From NCBI GenBank assembly GCA_047528285.1, contig CP180022.1:1178001-1242000 (forward strand): DNA of 64,000 nt. Direction: 5' to 3'. Below, piece after piece: positions 27,061-36,977 of this stretch (position 1 is its first letter; every line of letters starts with the position of its first letter). The notes under the pieces were generated by a model that saw only the letters and a list, made by a program, of their open reading frames with translations, was not told where the DNA came from and ran no database searches. The position numbers were made by a program, and so were the translations under genes. The DNA is from G047528285 sp047528285 (GTDB lineage Bacteria; Pseudomonadota; Gammaproteobacteria; Enterobacterales; Enterobacteriaceae).

Positions 27061-29900
27061 TCTTTTTCCTTTTATTTCTAAAAATTTCCTTTGTTACAGG
27101 GGATAGCAAATAGCATAAATGCTAATCAAGAGCATTGATAGTCTCAATTGAGAGATGACTTATTTTTTTTGGTAAAAAGGTGTTATCATATACAAACTAA
27201 TCAGTTTGTTATCTATTTTTTATTTCGAAAATAAATGATTTTAGATATAAGAAATTTAATATAAATCAATATCTTCAGATTTTTTTTGCTGTATTTTTTA
27301 TGTTTCTTAGTTACAATGTTGTCATGCATTAGTCATGTAAAAATATTTTAAATTTTCTTAATAATATTAACAAAATACTCTGTCGTCTTTGTCTTTCTAA
27401 GGTTTAATATATGAGAAAAAGTTTGCTTATTTAAGCATTAGCATACAATACCTAAAAGTGTTATCGATGTATCGAATGGTAAACCATTTCGCCGTTTACT
27501 TCACAATAAAATAATGATGTCTAAGTGATATTTTGTTGTCAAACAAACTGTTTTAGCATAATATTTTTTGAAATAACACAAAATAGTATTTAAGCTAATA
27601 TGGGCTTTTTTAAATAAATTAAAACCGTATGATGAATGTGCTCTTGGCTGTGGTCATTGTGATGTGTAACAGACACTTGTCGGCATATTTAATAAATTTC
27701 TCCATCCGGAATGTGGTGCTGTTTAATCCTATCACATTATCGCGGTTTATCTTACCTTACGTTTCATACTTACTCATATTTTTAGATAACTGCCAAGAAG
27801 AATTTTAAACAAAATATCATCATTTTATCTGCGTCTAAGAGTGCGTCGGTATTGGATATATCTATTTTATTTTTTTGATGTATTATATGAGTAATGTATT
27901 ATTTTACTTAGGTGTTGATGTGTAACGGTATTGTTTGTGTTTTCATGTTCATGATATCCGATTGGCTAATATTGCCCCAACTTTGTGGGAAGCGAAACGT
28001 TTTATCTTTTTCCTTTTTTTTAATCACAGAGATTCATAATAAATAAGGTATAGTAAGGATGATCTGGGTGATGGACTCTTTTTATTTTTGGTGAGGTTTT
28101 ATTTATTAAAAAAATCCGGTATAGCCAGTGCTTTACTAGAGCAGTGCTTATGATTGCTCAATTGTGTTGGATATAGATATAATTGTATGCGTTTACATAT
28201 ATGTGTGTAGATAGCGATCGTGTTGTACTCTGTTTTCGGTATAAATTCTTTCTCCTATCCTTCTGAAATTTCATTACACTTTACTAAAAAGACTGTATAG
28301 CTTTAATAGATCATTGCAATGCGTATAGACTTTTATATTGATCTTAACTTTTTGTCATCCATGATGATTGGCGAATAATTTGAATAATTAACTGATTCTT
28401 CTGTTAGTTTTAAAATGGAGTTAAAAAAACTTAATGAGGCTCTGATAAAGAATATGATTTATAATCAAGAAGTTTTCTTGGTATACTGAAAAGATTAGCC
28501 ACGGTGATTCAGTTGAAGCTTTTTTTTAAGTATCTATACATCATACATTGACTTAATCCAGCTATATTGTCAGATACCTAGGCTGTATGCGTTTTATCTT
28601 ATCAAGAGTAGTAGGGTAATTTAAAATTTTTTGTTTTATTTATGATATTATATATTGAAATAATAATATAAATCTGATTTAGCGATCAACTAAAGATCTG
28701 ATTTTTTTAATAACGCTTATTTTTTAATTCAGGTATAGCAAAATTCTTCTTTTTCTGAAAGAACTGGATGTGGGATACCAAGAGATGTAAGTAGTATGGC
28801 AATATTTTCTATAAAAATAGCTGTAGCACAGTTTTGATAACAGAAAGACTGTTACGATATTTTCAATATCTATTGATATTAGATAGTATTAATTACATGT
28901 ATATCTCAGTATATTTTGAATATAATTTCACCCTATCCCATATCGGAGAATGGATTAATATTTTAGTTATTTGATATCCTGATGTTGTTTAACAATAACA
29001 TATGAAGGTGTTTTCTAAACTTTTGATTTTCAGCGGCGATAAATCTAGTTGATGTGAGGTAAATTATCTTTCCTTTAGATACGCAAAGCATGAAACTTTT
29101 ACTCATAAATAAAACATTAGTTTTTAGCAAGGTAAATAAAATTTTTTATACTTACGTATTAGTGAATGATACTTAATAGAGTAGTATTGTATGCTAACAT
29201 TATTCATGATTGCTCTCTATTATAGTTTTTCTGACTTATCAGAAACAATCTAATCATGTGAAAATAACCTATAAGTAATCTTTCTGAAAATTGAAAGATT
29301 ATTCTATATCTTTTATGTTTTTATTAAAATTAAAATAATTTTCTTGTTCCTTTTTATTCGTATATAGATACCTAGGTATTGACATAGGTTTCGTTGTTAT
29401 GGTTAGCAATATTATGTGTTATTAACAGCTCAATGCATGAAAAATTATATTATAACATCATTGATGTTTATAGATTAATTTCTCATATATCTTTGTGGAT
29501 TATTCAGGTTAAAATGATACTAACAATAATAGCATGCCCGAAATAATATATGTATAGATAGCTATTTGTTAATAAAAAGGTGGTTATAGAAACTTTAAGT
29601 ATTATCAAATTGTACTAATCGTTGTTTTTTTCGTATTTTTTGCACCAAAAGTTTTTTCTCTGAGTTTTAATAAAATGGGTGGACGAGGATAGGCATTTTC
29701 CTTTGAAATTGGTGTTTGTGGGGTGAATAAAGGATTTTAAAAAAGCATAAACGGGATGACTAAGGTATTTTGCGATACCGAATAAGATGCTTATGTAGTT
29801 ACAAATAAGGAGAATATATTTTTTGTAAAACTGAAGGGAATTGTTCTCGTAGGTTGTTATGGAATATTTTTACTCTATTGCCGGGTATGATTTAATTTTT
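27061..29900. other. 2.8 kb gene desert between the AI-2E gene and lipA
   Basis: Strongly AT-rich with dense stops in all frames. I looked for bepA (often divergent from perM) and tatE (near lipA) and could not identify either. It contains the divergent promoter region of the AI-2E gene at its left end and the lipA 3' end at its right. Nothing else supportable. Confidence 0.5.
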
Positions 29901-30869
29901 TTATTTTACATCAATGCCTTTAGCTTGCAAATCTGCGTGGTAGGAAGAGCGAACCAAGGGTCCGCAAGCAGCGTGGGTGAATCCCATGCTGAGCGCTTCT
30001 TTTTTCAACTCATCAAACTCTTGTGGGCTGACATAGCGTTTAACAGGAAGGTGTTGACGGCTTGGTTGAAGATATTGACCCAACGTAAGCATGGTTACGC
30101 CGTGATAACGTAAATCGCGCATTACTTCAAGTATTTCCACGTTGGTTTCACCCAGTCCTACCATCAGCCCAGATTTTGTTGGCAAGTGCGGATTGGCGGC
30201 TTTAAAGTTCTCTAGCAGCTTGAGTGATCCGAAATAGTTAGCTCCTGGACGAACTTGACGATAAAGGCGAGGCACATTTTCTAGATTATGGTTAAAGACA
30301 TCTGGCGGTGTGGTGTTGATGATATCTAGTGCACGATCCATACGGCCACGAAAATCTGGCACTAGCGTTTCGATGTAAATGGTGGGATTTTTAGTGCGTA
30401 TTGTTTTGATACAATCAGAAAAATGTTGAGCGCCGCCATCGCGTAAATCATCGCGATCGACGGAAGTGATTACGACGTAGCGTAGCTCCATATCAACGAT
30501 AGTTTGCGCTAGTTTTTTAGGTTCATTGGAATCTGGAGCGAGGGGGCGACCATGTGCAATATCACAGAAAGGGCAATGCCGTGTGCAGATTGCACCTAAG
30601 ATTATAAAGGTAGCGGTGCCGTGGTTAAAACATTCTGCCAAATTCGGACAGGAAGCTTCTTCACATACCGAATGGAGGCCGTTTTTACGTAGTGCAGCCT
30701 TGATATTTTGAATACGACTTGAATCAGCTGGCAGCTTAATTTTCATCCAGGATGGTTTTTTTAAGATTTCCTGACGTTCAGACAAAATGGTTTTTATAGG
30801 AATTAATACCATTTTTTTAGCGTTAGGGTATTGCATTCCGCTTTTTATATGTGTCAGTTTAGTCACCAT
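29901..30869 (-). CDS. lipA: lipoyl synthase
   Basis: Radical-SAM enzyme inserting two sulfurs into protein-bound octanoate to make lipoate for PDH, OGDH and the glycine cleavage system. 322 residues (E. coli 321). The auxiliary-cluster cysteines C69, C74, C80 are in SVCEEASCPNLAEC and the radical-SAM cluster cysteines C95, C99, C102 in CTRHCPFC. GGAQHF and the final RSSYHAD (Ser ligand of the auxiliary cluster) are present. The first 20 residues diverge from E. coli; MVTKLTHIKSG may use ATG 30869. Third gene of the ybeD-lipB-lipA group, 146 bases from lipB. Confidence 0.98.
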   Translation of the reverse strand: MVTKLTHIKSGMQYPNAKKMVLIPIKTILSERQEILKKPSWMKIKLPADSSRIQNIKAALRKNGLHSVCEEASCPNLAECFNHGTATFIILGAICTRHCPFCDIAHGRPLAPDSNEPKKLAQTIVDMELRYVVITSVDRDDLRDGGAQHFSDCIKTIRTKNPTIYIETLVPDFRGRMDRALDIINTTPPDVFNHNLENVPRLYRQVRPGANYFGSLKLLENFKAANPHLPTKSGLMVGLGETNVEILEVMRDLRYHGVTMLTLGQYLQPSRQHLPVKRYVSPQEFDELKKEALSMGFTHAACGPLVRSSYHADLQAKGIDVK

Positions 30870-31015
30870 GGTGCAGATCCAGTTCTGAAGTCACGAGAAT
30901 GAAAACAATTAATCAGTCTAGTGCATAAATAGAAAATTTAAAAATTTATATTTTGGAATATATAGATTACAGAAAAAGAATATAAAATGTGTTTTTGATA
31001 AATTAAGGAATACAT

Positions 31016-31726
31016 CTAGCATCTCATCGTCTGAGCCGAGAAAGAAGATTCTAATTCTAATATCGGATTATATTGTCTCGGATTACCCCCCCCATTCATG
31101 AATTTTGCCCGCAGGGGTATTAGCCTTTTCAGGCATTCAGAGATTAGAATTTGGGCCACATCGTCAATATCAGCACATGAAGCTAGATCGCTGACTTGTG
31201 TCATACGGAGGCCGACGTGTCCGCACGGGTTTATGTGCAAAAATGGTAATAAGTCCATCTTCACATTCAGTGCTAGACCGTGGAATGTGCATCCTTTCTG
31301 GATACGTAAACCGAGCGAACAAATTTTATTAATTCCGACGTAGACGCCAGGTGCATCGGCTCGGGCATAGGCAGAAATAGAGAAATGGGCTAGGGTTGCA
31401 ATTACTGTTTGCTCTAGCAGAGTAACTAAACTACGCACTCCAATCTTGCAGCGGTGTAGATCTAGCAGGATATACATTACTTGTTGCCCTGGTCCGTGGA
31501 AGGTCACTTTTCCACCGCGATCGCTTTGAAAAACTGGAATTGTGCTGGGCAGAAGTACATGCTCTGCACCACCAGACTGACCAAGGGTAAAGATTTGTGG
31601 ATGCTGCACCAGCCAAATTTCGTCGACGCTCTCGGCATTACGCTCATCGGTGAATCGATGCATTGCTAGCAATATTTTCTCATAGGGCTGCAGTCCAAGC
31701 CGGCGAACAACCAGGTTATAGAACAC
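31016..31726 (-). CDS. lipB: octanoyl-[ACP]:protein N-octanoyltransferase
   Basis: Transfers octanoate from ACP to lipoyl domains, the step before LipA. 236 residues versus 213 in E. coli. SDRGGKVTFHGPGQQVMY, the catalytic Lys in KICSLGLRI, FHGLALNV and the catalytic Cys in NPCGHVG are all present. The C-terminal end beyond about residue 210 is unlike E. coli and includes an eight-C run on the plus strand (31086-31093) encoding Asn-Gly-Gly-Gly, so the native stop may have been lost by a homopolymer indel. The active-site region is unaffected. 18 bases downstream of ybeD. Confidence 0.95.
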   Translation of the reverse strand: MFYNLVVRRLGLQPYEKILLAMHRFTDERNAESVDEIWLVQHPQIFTLGQSGGAEHVLLPSTIPVFQSDRGGKVTFHGPGQQVMYILLDLHRCKIGVRSLVTLLEQTVIATLAHFSISAYARADAPGVYVGINKICSLGLRIQKGCTFHGLALNVKMDLLPFLHINPCGHVGLRMTQVSDLASCADIDDVAQILISECLKRLIPLRAKFMNGGGNPRQYNPILELESSFSAQTMRC

Positions 31727-31744
31727 GATTATTTTTCTCCTAGC

Positions 31745-32008
31745 TTACAGTACTATACGTACAATATCTATGTTAGATAGCTCTTCGTACACTGTTTCTA
31801 TTTGTTCTATGTTGGTAGCTATAATGGTGATGCTAATAGATTTATAATTCCCTTTGTTACTGGATTTAACTTGGAGTGAATAATTTCCCGGTATGTTGCG
31901 CTGTACAACTTCAACCACCAGATTGACTAATTGTGGTTGAGCGAGACCCATAACTTTATAAGTGAAAGAACAGGGGAATTCAAGAAATTCTTTCAGTTTA
32001 GTTTTCAT
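31745..32008 (-). CDS. ybeD: YbeD, DUF493 family protein
   Basis: 87 residues, exactly the E. coli YbeD length. MKTKLKEFLEFPCSFTYKVMG matches the family N-terminus (E. coli [21 protein letters not shown]), and the alpha/beta ferredoxin-like fold pattern is intact. Function unclear in the family; the gene is nearly always upstream of lipB in enterobacteria and its fold resembles small ligand-binding regulatory domains. Start ATG 32008. It follows the dacA wreck in the direction of transcription. Confidence 0.93.
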   Translation of the reverse strand: MKTKLKEFLEFPCSFTYKVMGLAQPQLVNLVVEVVQRNIPGNYSLQVKSSNKGNYKSISITIIATNIEQIETVYEELSNIDIVRIVL

Positions 32009-32109
32009 GATAATTTTTTATGATTTTTTAAACCCTACACCGCGGTAATCACAGATGCTAATCTTTTATTTTAGCAGTGAGGAGTGGCGCATGACAAGGG
32101 ATAAACAAA

Positions 32110-33099
32110 CTAATCGGATTCATAGTGGAAAATTATTTTGATATACTGAATCTTTCGGTTAAAAACTTTTTTACCTCTTTGAGTACTACAAGAAGTCGCA
32201 TATAATTTACGTTTTTTATACTGAGTATACCGCTGTCGGTATTCACAAATTACACACATCGTGTCAGAAAATTTCTTATAAGATTTGAGTGGAACCACCG
32301 GTTCAAAAAATAGAACCCCATGTCAGCGGTTTTCGGATTTCATTTTCCTTCCTTTTTATTGAAACACAGCCTACATTGTGAGGGAATCAAGATATATATC
32401 TGACTTTCAGCTGCGGAGACAATTAATTAGATTGTAGCCTACGGATTTAGTATGGGCCGGTTTTGTGATTACTGTCAGCAGTTAGATTTTTACATATATG
32501 AGATTGTTGCGGTTTATCTTTAGTGAATGTTATTGAAGATTAATTTTTTCTTTATTAGGTGACATATTTTGTCTGGCAGATCTCTAATTAACGTTTTATC
32601 AATTATTGCCAAGAATTTATCTTGCTTTTCAGAGGCGTAATTAGCTATTGCTAAGATGGTATCATTTTCTATATTATAGAATGATGCTGCGATTAAGGTT
32701 GCAAAACCAGGTTAATCTAATAGTTCGATTTTAAGGATATCAAAAATGAGCCTTTAATTACTGGATGATTGAGGATAGTTAAAGCATTTTTATTTATAGT
32801 AAAAATATCATTTATGGATGATACCCATGTTTAGAATGATTTGGTCGAGTACATAATACGTTATTATTTTTCAGACAGTCTTGATTGTGATACGCGATAG
32901 GGTTACTTTTTGCAAAAGTAATTTATAGATAATTGTAATTAACGAGAATGTAAAGGATTGGGTGCTGATTTTCTGTACGACAGGAATCATGGTCTTTAGA
33001 TTAATACTGTTGTGGCCAATGTAATTGTTGGAATACAGTTAATAATAAAATGCCACTTTAGGCTAATAGACAGAAGCGGTGAAATGTAGTGATATTCAT
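32110..33099 (-). pseudogene. dacA: dacA pseudogene (PBP5, D-Ala-D-Ala carboxypeptidase)
   Basis: Wreck of the major DD-carboxypeptidase. On the minus strand it begins at ATG 33099 (MNITTF..., E. coli MNTIF) with a stop inside the signal peptide. MIPVVQKISTQSF (from 32990) aligns with MIPGVPQIDAESY, then KIITYYVLDQII with KMMTSYVIGQAM. The C-terminus IQYIKIIFH (near 32130) aligns with IDYIKLMFH, the membrane-anchor helix. The SLTK active-site stretch reads ITIKTV followed by a stop. About 990 nt remain of about 1,210. It lies between mrdB and ybeD, as in E. coli. Non-functional. Confidence 0.85.
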
Positions 33100-33263
33100 T
33101 TATGTCAGGGACAATAAAAATCGTTTGAAGTAAGTTAAAATTATTTTTTATTATATATAATCTCAGATTATAAAAGGTAGAATTATGGAAAGCGTGTTAC
33201 GTGAGATTTTTAATAATAATATCTTTTCAAAGGTTGAAAGATAAGTGATTCCGGTTAAAATTA

Positions 33264-33386
33264 TCAAGGCGCGATTATTGAACGATAATAAGATGTAACG
33301 TTTTTGTTAGAGAAGAAGGAAGAAAAACGCTGGTGGTTGCGTGCTTTTTGATAGAGATATTTACAAGCGATAAGAAGAAGCCACAT
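33264..33386 (-). pseudogene. possible rlpA 5' remnant (lipoprotein)
   Basis: A 40-codon open stretch from ATG 33386 begins with a lipoprotein-like signal (MWLLLIAC, lipobox LIAC) in the slot where rlpA lies in E. coli (mrdB-rlpA-dacA). The following sequence has no clear RlpA match. Position and lipobox are the only support. Confidence 0.22.
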
Positions 33387-33435
33387 TATGCCGATATAAA
33401 TAAAACACAGAATTAATATAAAGCATTTCTTATTC

Positions 33436-34548
33436 CTATAAAATTTTAGATAACATTTTTCGATGAGTGTGTATCGACATGACGATACCAAATCCAGCCA
33501 TTAACACTATCAGCGCTGAACCACCATAACTTACTAACGGTAGCGGGACACCAACTACCGGTAAAATTCCACTAACCATACCGATATTAACAAAGATATA
33601 AATAAATAAAATCAGCATCAAACTGCCGGCCATGACTCGACCGAAGGTGTTTTGCGCTTGTGCTGCGATTATTAGACCGCGAAGAATAGCACCAAGATAA
33701 AGGGCGAGTAGTACCAATGCACCGATGAATCCCCACTCCTCTCCAATAACTGCGAAAATGAAGTCGCTATGGCGTTCTGGTAAAAATTCTAGTTGCGATT
33801 GAGTACCCTTCAGCCAGCCTTTTCCGGATAATCCGCCAGAACCGATGGCGATTTTAGATTGAATTATATGGTAGCCTGCCCCAAGGGGATCGTTTTCAGG
33901 ATTTAACAGCATGATTACTCGTTCCTTCTGGTAATCATGCATCAAAAAGAACCATAATATAGGGATAAATATTGCTACAATCAGTGCTGCTACGGTGATT
34001 AGTTTCCAGCTAATCCCCGACAAGAAAAGTACGAATAGGCCAGAGACGGCGATAAGGATTGCGGTTCCTAGATCGGGCTGCATGGCTACAAGCAATGCGG
34101 CTATAAAAATAAGTAGAAGTGAAATAAAGATATTTCTCAGAGACGGGGGGCAGCTGCTGCGATTAATAAAGCGCGCGACCATCAGGGGTACGGCGATTTT
34201 TGCGATCTCTGACGGTTGAAATCGAATAAAACCTAGATCTAACCAGCGCTGTGCTCCTTTACTAATCTGCCCAAAGGTATCAACTAATACCAGCAAAAAG
34301 ACACAGATAATATAAAGATACGGTGCCAAGGTTTCATACGCGCGCGGCGGTATTTGCGCCATAACTAGCATTACTAGAAAGCCAATCACAATTTGCGCAA
34401 GCCTACGCTCTATCATGCCGACATGTTGTCCGCTGGCACTCCACAGTACAGCAGTACTGTAGATTAGCAATAGGGTAACGAAAAACAGTAGAATTATGTC
34501 AATGTGTCGTTTATTCCATATGGATTTTTGTTTGGGATTATTAGCCAT
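33436..34548 (-). CDS. mrdB: rod-shape peptidoglycan glycosyltransferase RodA (MrdB)
   Basis: SEDS-family polymerase that builds lateral-wall glycan strands with PBP2. 370 residues, identical to E. coli, with about ten membrane helices. Diagnostic WSASGQ, RWLDLGFIRFQPSE, QPDLGTA (catalytic Asp loop), GSGGLSGKGWLKGTQSQLEFLPERHSDFIF and PLPLVSYGGSALI are present. Starts at ATG 34548, three bases after the mrdA stop, so the pair is translationally linked. Its downstream partners rlpA and dacA are dead. Retention indicates the cell still makes a rod-type murein wall. Confidence 0.98.
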   Translation of the reverse strand: MANNPKQKSIWNKRHIDIILLFFVTLLLIYSTAVLWSASGQHVGMIERRLAQIVIGFLVMLVMAQIPPRAYETLAPYLYIICVFLLVLVDTFGQISKGAQRWLDLGFIRFQPSEIAKIAVPLMVARFINRSSCPPSLRNIFISLLLIFIAALLVAMQPDLGTAILIAVSGLFVLFLSGISWKLITVAALIVAIFIPILWFFLMHDYQKERVIMLLNPENDPLGAGYHIIQSKIAIGSGGLSGKGWLKGTQSQLEFLPERHSDFIFAVIGEEWGFIGALVLLALYLGAILRGLIIAAQAQNTFGRVMAGSLMLILFIYIFVNIGMVSGILPVVGVPLPLVSYGGSALIVLMAGFGIVMSIHTHRKMLSKIL

Positions 34549-34551
34549 AAT

Positions 34552-36459
34552 TCACCAATTTTCCCCGCTGTAGGAAACGGCTGGCAGCTTTGTCAGTAAG
34601 TCTGTGTCGTTATCGTTCAGGAGAATGCGATCTAAAATCCGGCGAGTAATTGTCCCCACTGTAGGGCCGCTGCCGCCGTTTTCTAAAATTACCACCACGC
34701 ATACTGTCGGCTTATCATAAGGAGCAAAAGCAGTCATCAATTTATGGTCACGTAAGCGTTCTGTGATTTTTTTTGCGTTATAGGTTTCGTTGGCCTTGAG
34801 GCTATATACCTGGGCGGTCCCGGATTTTGCCGCTGCCTTATAAGGAGCGTCGGAAAAACTTTGGCGCGCCGTGCCGTTTAGTCGGTTGGCTACGCCATAC
34901 ATTCCGTCTTTGGCAATCTCCCAATAACCGGAATTTGGATCGCCAATTTGCAAAATTTTTGGTTGACGATAGAGAACGTGAAAACCCGCTTCTCGCTTGC
35001 CGTAAAGAAGATGCGGTGTGCGTACGGCGCCGTCGTTAATCAGTGTCATCAATGCTTTTGACATTTGTAGTGGCGTGGCAGTCCAGTAGCTCTGACCAAT
35101 TCCAACTGGAATTGTATCTCCTTGATACCAGGGTTTTTTGAAATGTGCGATTTTCCAGTCACGTGTTGGCATAACGCCGGTAACTTCCTCGGACAAATCA
35201 ATTCCAGTATACTGACCGTAGCCAAATTTATTCATCCATTCGGAAAGTCGATCTATGCCCATATCATAGGCTACTTGATAAAAAAAGGTATCCGCTGACT
35301 CCTCCAGTGCCCGGGTGACATTTAACCAACCATGTCCCCAGTGCCTCCAATCGCGATAACGTTTTTCCGAGCCGGGCAATTGCCACCATCCTGGATCAAA
35401 TAGTAAAAAGTTTTTATTAATGACGCCAATAGTCAGTGCTGATACTGAAATATAAGGTTTTACGGTGGAGGCAGGAGGGTATACGCCTTGGGTAGCGCGA
35501 TTGATAAGCGGATGATTTTTATCTTTCAGTAGAACTTGGTATTCCTCGTTGGAAATTCCGTCGACAAACAGATTAGGATCGTAGCTAGGGTTGGAGCATA
35601 ATGCGCGAATACCTCCGTCTCGTGGATCTACCACTACTACGGCAGCCCGGCTTCCGATTAATAATTTCTCGATATATTGCTGAAGGTTTAAATCCAACGT
35701 TAAGGTAATATCTTCACCCGCTTGCGGTGGCTGTTCATGCAACTGACGAATAACTCTGCCACGGTTATTAATTTCTACTTTTTCGTAACCGGTTTTACCG
35801 TGCAGAATGTTTTGATAATAGCGTTCGATACCCAATTTACCGATATCGCGAGTTGCGGCATAATTTGGTAGAATACCCTCTTTATCTAGACGTTCAATAT
35901 CAGAGGGGTTGATTTTTGATACATAACCAATAACGTGAGTGAGTGCGGAGCCATAAGGATAGTAACGTCGCTGGTAGCCTTTTACCTCAACGCCAGGAAA
36001 GTGGTACTGGTTAACGGCAAAACGAGCCTGTTGTACGTCGCTTAAACCGATTTTAAGCGGTAGAGAGGTAAAACGGTAGGTTCGTTTACGCTCTTTTTCA
36101 AAATTAGCGATATCGTTATCAGTTAAAGCGACGATTGGACGTAGAGCCGCGATGATTTTTGTTAAATTTTTTACCTTTTCTGGTACAACTTCTAATTGAT
36201 AAATGGTGCGATTTAGCGCCAGAGGGGTTCCATTGCGGTCGTAGATAATTCCACGATTTGGCGCAATGGGTACAAGTTTTATGCGGTTTTCGTTAGAACG
36301 GGTACGGTAATCCTCAAAGCGGATAATTTGCAGATGGTACAGATTGACAATTAGAACTCCGGTAAGAAACAAAATAGCGGAAAATGCCACCAGGGTCCGA
36401 CGCAAAAAAAGCGCTGATTCGGCTGAATAGTTACGGAAAGGGTTACGTTCTATTTTCAT
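34552..36459 (-). CDS. mrdA: penicillin-binding protein 2, elongasome transpeptidase
   Basis: Cross-links lateral-wall peptidoglycan in complex with RodA. 635 residues (E. coli 633). One N-terminal signal-anchor helix (about 24-45), dimerisation domain, and transpeptidase domain with catalytic Ser in PPASTVKP (SxxK; Ala replaces Gly before the Ser), SAD in EESADTFFYQ, and KSGTAQV. Starts at ATG 36459 (MKIERNPFRNYSAESALFLRR). First intact gene of the mrdA-mrdB pair; rlmH and rsfS, which precede it in E. coli, are gone or reduced to weak traces. Confidence 0.98.
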   Translation of the reverse strand: MKIERNPFRNYSAESALFLRRTLVAFSAILFLTGVLIVNLYHLQIIRFEDYRTRSNENRIKLVPIAPNRGIIYDRNGTPLALNRTIYQLEVVPEKVKNLTKIIAALRPIVALTDNDIANFEKERKRTYRFTSLPLKIGLSDVQQARFAVNQYHFPGVEVKGYQRRYYPYGSALTHVIGYVSKINPSDIERLDKEGILPNYAATRDIGKLGIERYYQNILHGKTGYEKVEINNRGRVIRQLHEQPPQAGEDITLTLDLNLQQYIEKLLIGSRAAVVVVDPRDGGIRALCSNPSYDPNLFVDGISNEEYQVLLKDKNHPLINRATQGVYPPASTVKPYISVSALTIGVINKNFLLFDPGWWQLPGSEKRYRDWRHWGHGWLNVTRALEESADTFFYQVAYDMGIDRLSEWMNKFGYGQYTGIDLSEEVTGVMPTRDWKIAHFKKPWYQGDTIPVGIGQSYWTATPLQMSKALMTLINDGAVRTPHLLYGKREAGFHVLYRQPKILQIGDPNSGYWEIAKDGMYGVANRLNGTARQSFSDAPYKAAAKSGTAQVYSLKANETYNAKKITERLRDHKLMTAFAPYDKPTVCVVVILENGGSGPTVGTITRRILDRILLNDNDTDLLTKLPAVSYSGENW

Positions 36460-36977
36460 TCAATGGAATTGTTTCACGTTAACCATATTCATTGTTTTTC
36501 TATCGTGATGGTTGATAGAGTAGTTGTTAGTAATCCTTCGCGAAGGATACAGGTTCTCTGTACGCTACATCCGAATCAAAAGCGGATATAATAAAAAAAA
36601 TTAAAAGGAAAAGAAGATGCGTGTTTAAGCTGTTTTGTTCATGCTGGCATATTGGTCTACCCGATAAGGTAGACTAATATGCTTCCCTTCTTTGTTCAAA
36701 TTATTGTTGTACTATCTTCTGTATTTTTGCTTATATTAAGTTGCCGAATAACAAAATTGGCGTTTTATCCTTCCTATTTCCATCATACGGATGATATCCG
36801 TATTTTTAGAGATATTTCTCGATCGATAAAGGTTTATCAGATTAAGGAATCACTCTTTGGAATAACAAGTCGGGATATTCTGGTAGAACCAGAGATTTAT
36901 CTAATCCGACATATTTTTGTGCAAGATGATAAGCTGTATTCTAATATATATTATATAGCAATAGCATTGCTTCTGCA
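36460..36977. other. gap between nadD and mrdA (lost rsfS, rlmH, cobC)
   Basis: 518 bases where E. coli carries cobC, rsfS and rlmH (about 1.4 kb). On the minus strand 36700-36905 there is a faint colinear resemblance to the start of rlmH (near-match of its codons 10-20, then E-I-x-x-x-K-R), too weak to call. It also holds a strong inverted repeat (separate entry) and must supply the mrdA promoter. Confidence 0.4.
36647..36682. repeat. 15-bp inverted repeat upstream of mrdA
   Basis: Arms GCATATTGGTCTACC (36647-36661) and GGTAGACTAATATGC (36668-36682) pair along 15 bp with one G-T, around a CGATAA loop. No T run on either strand, so not a standard terminator. It lies about 190 bases upstream of mrdA. 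Confidence 0.85.

Noticed and set aside
27600..27860. Possible bcp or bepA remnants next to the AI-2E gene
   Set aside because: A single L-x-D-A-D-x-K echo of Bcp and a Cys-rich stretch were found, but on strands and positions that do not fit synteny.
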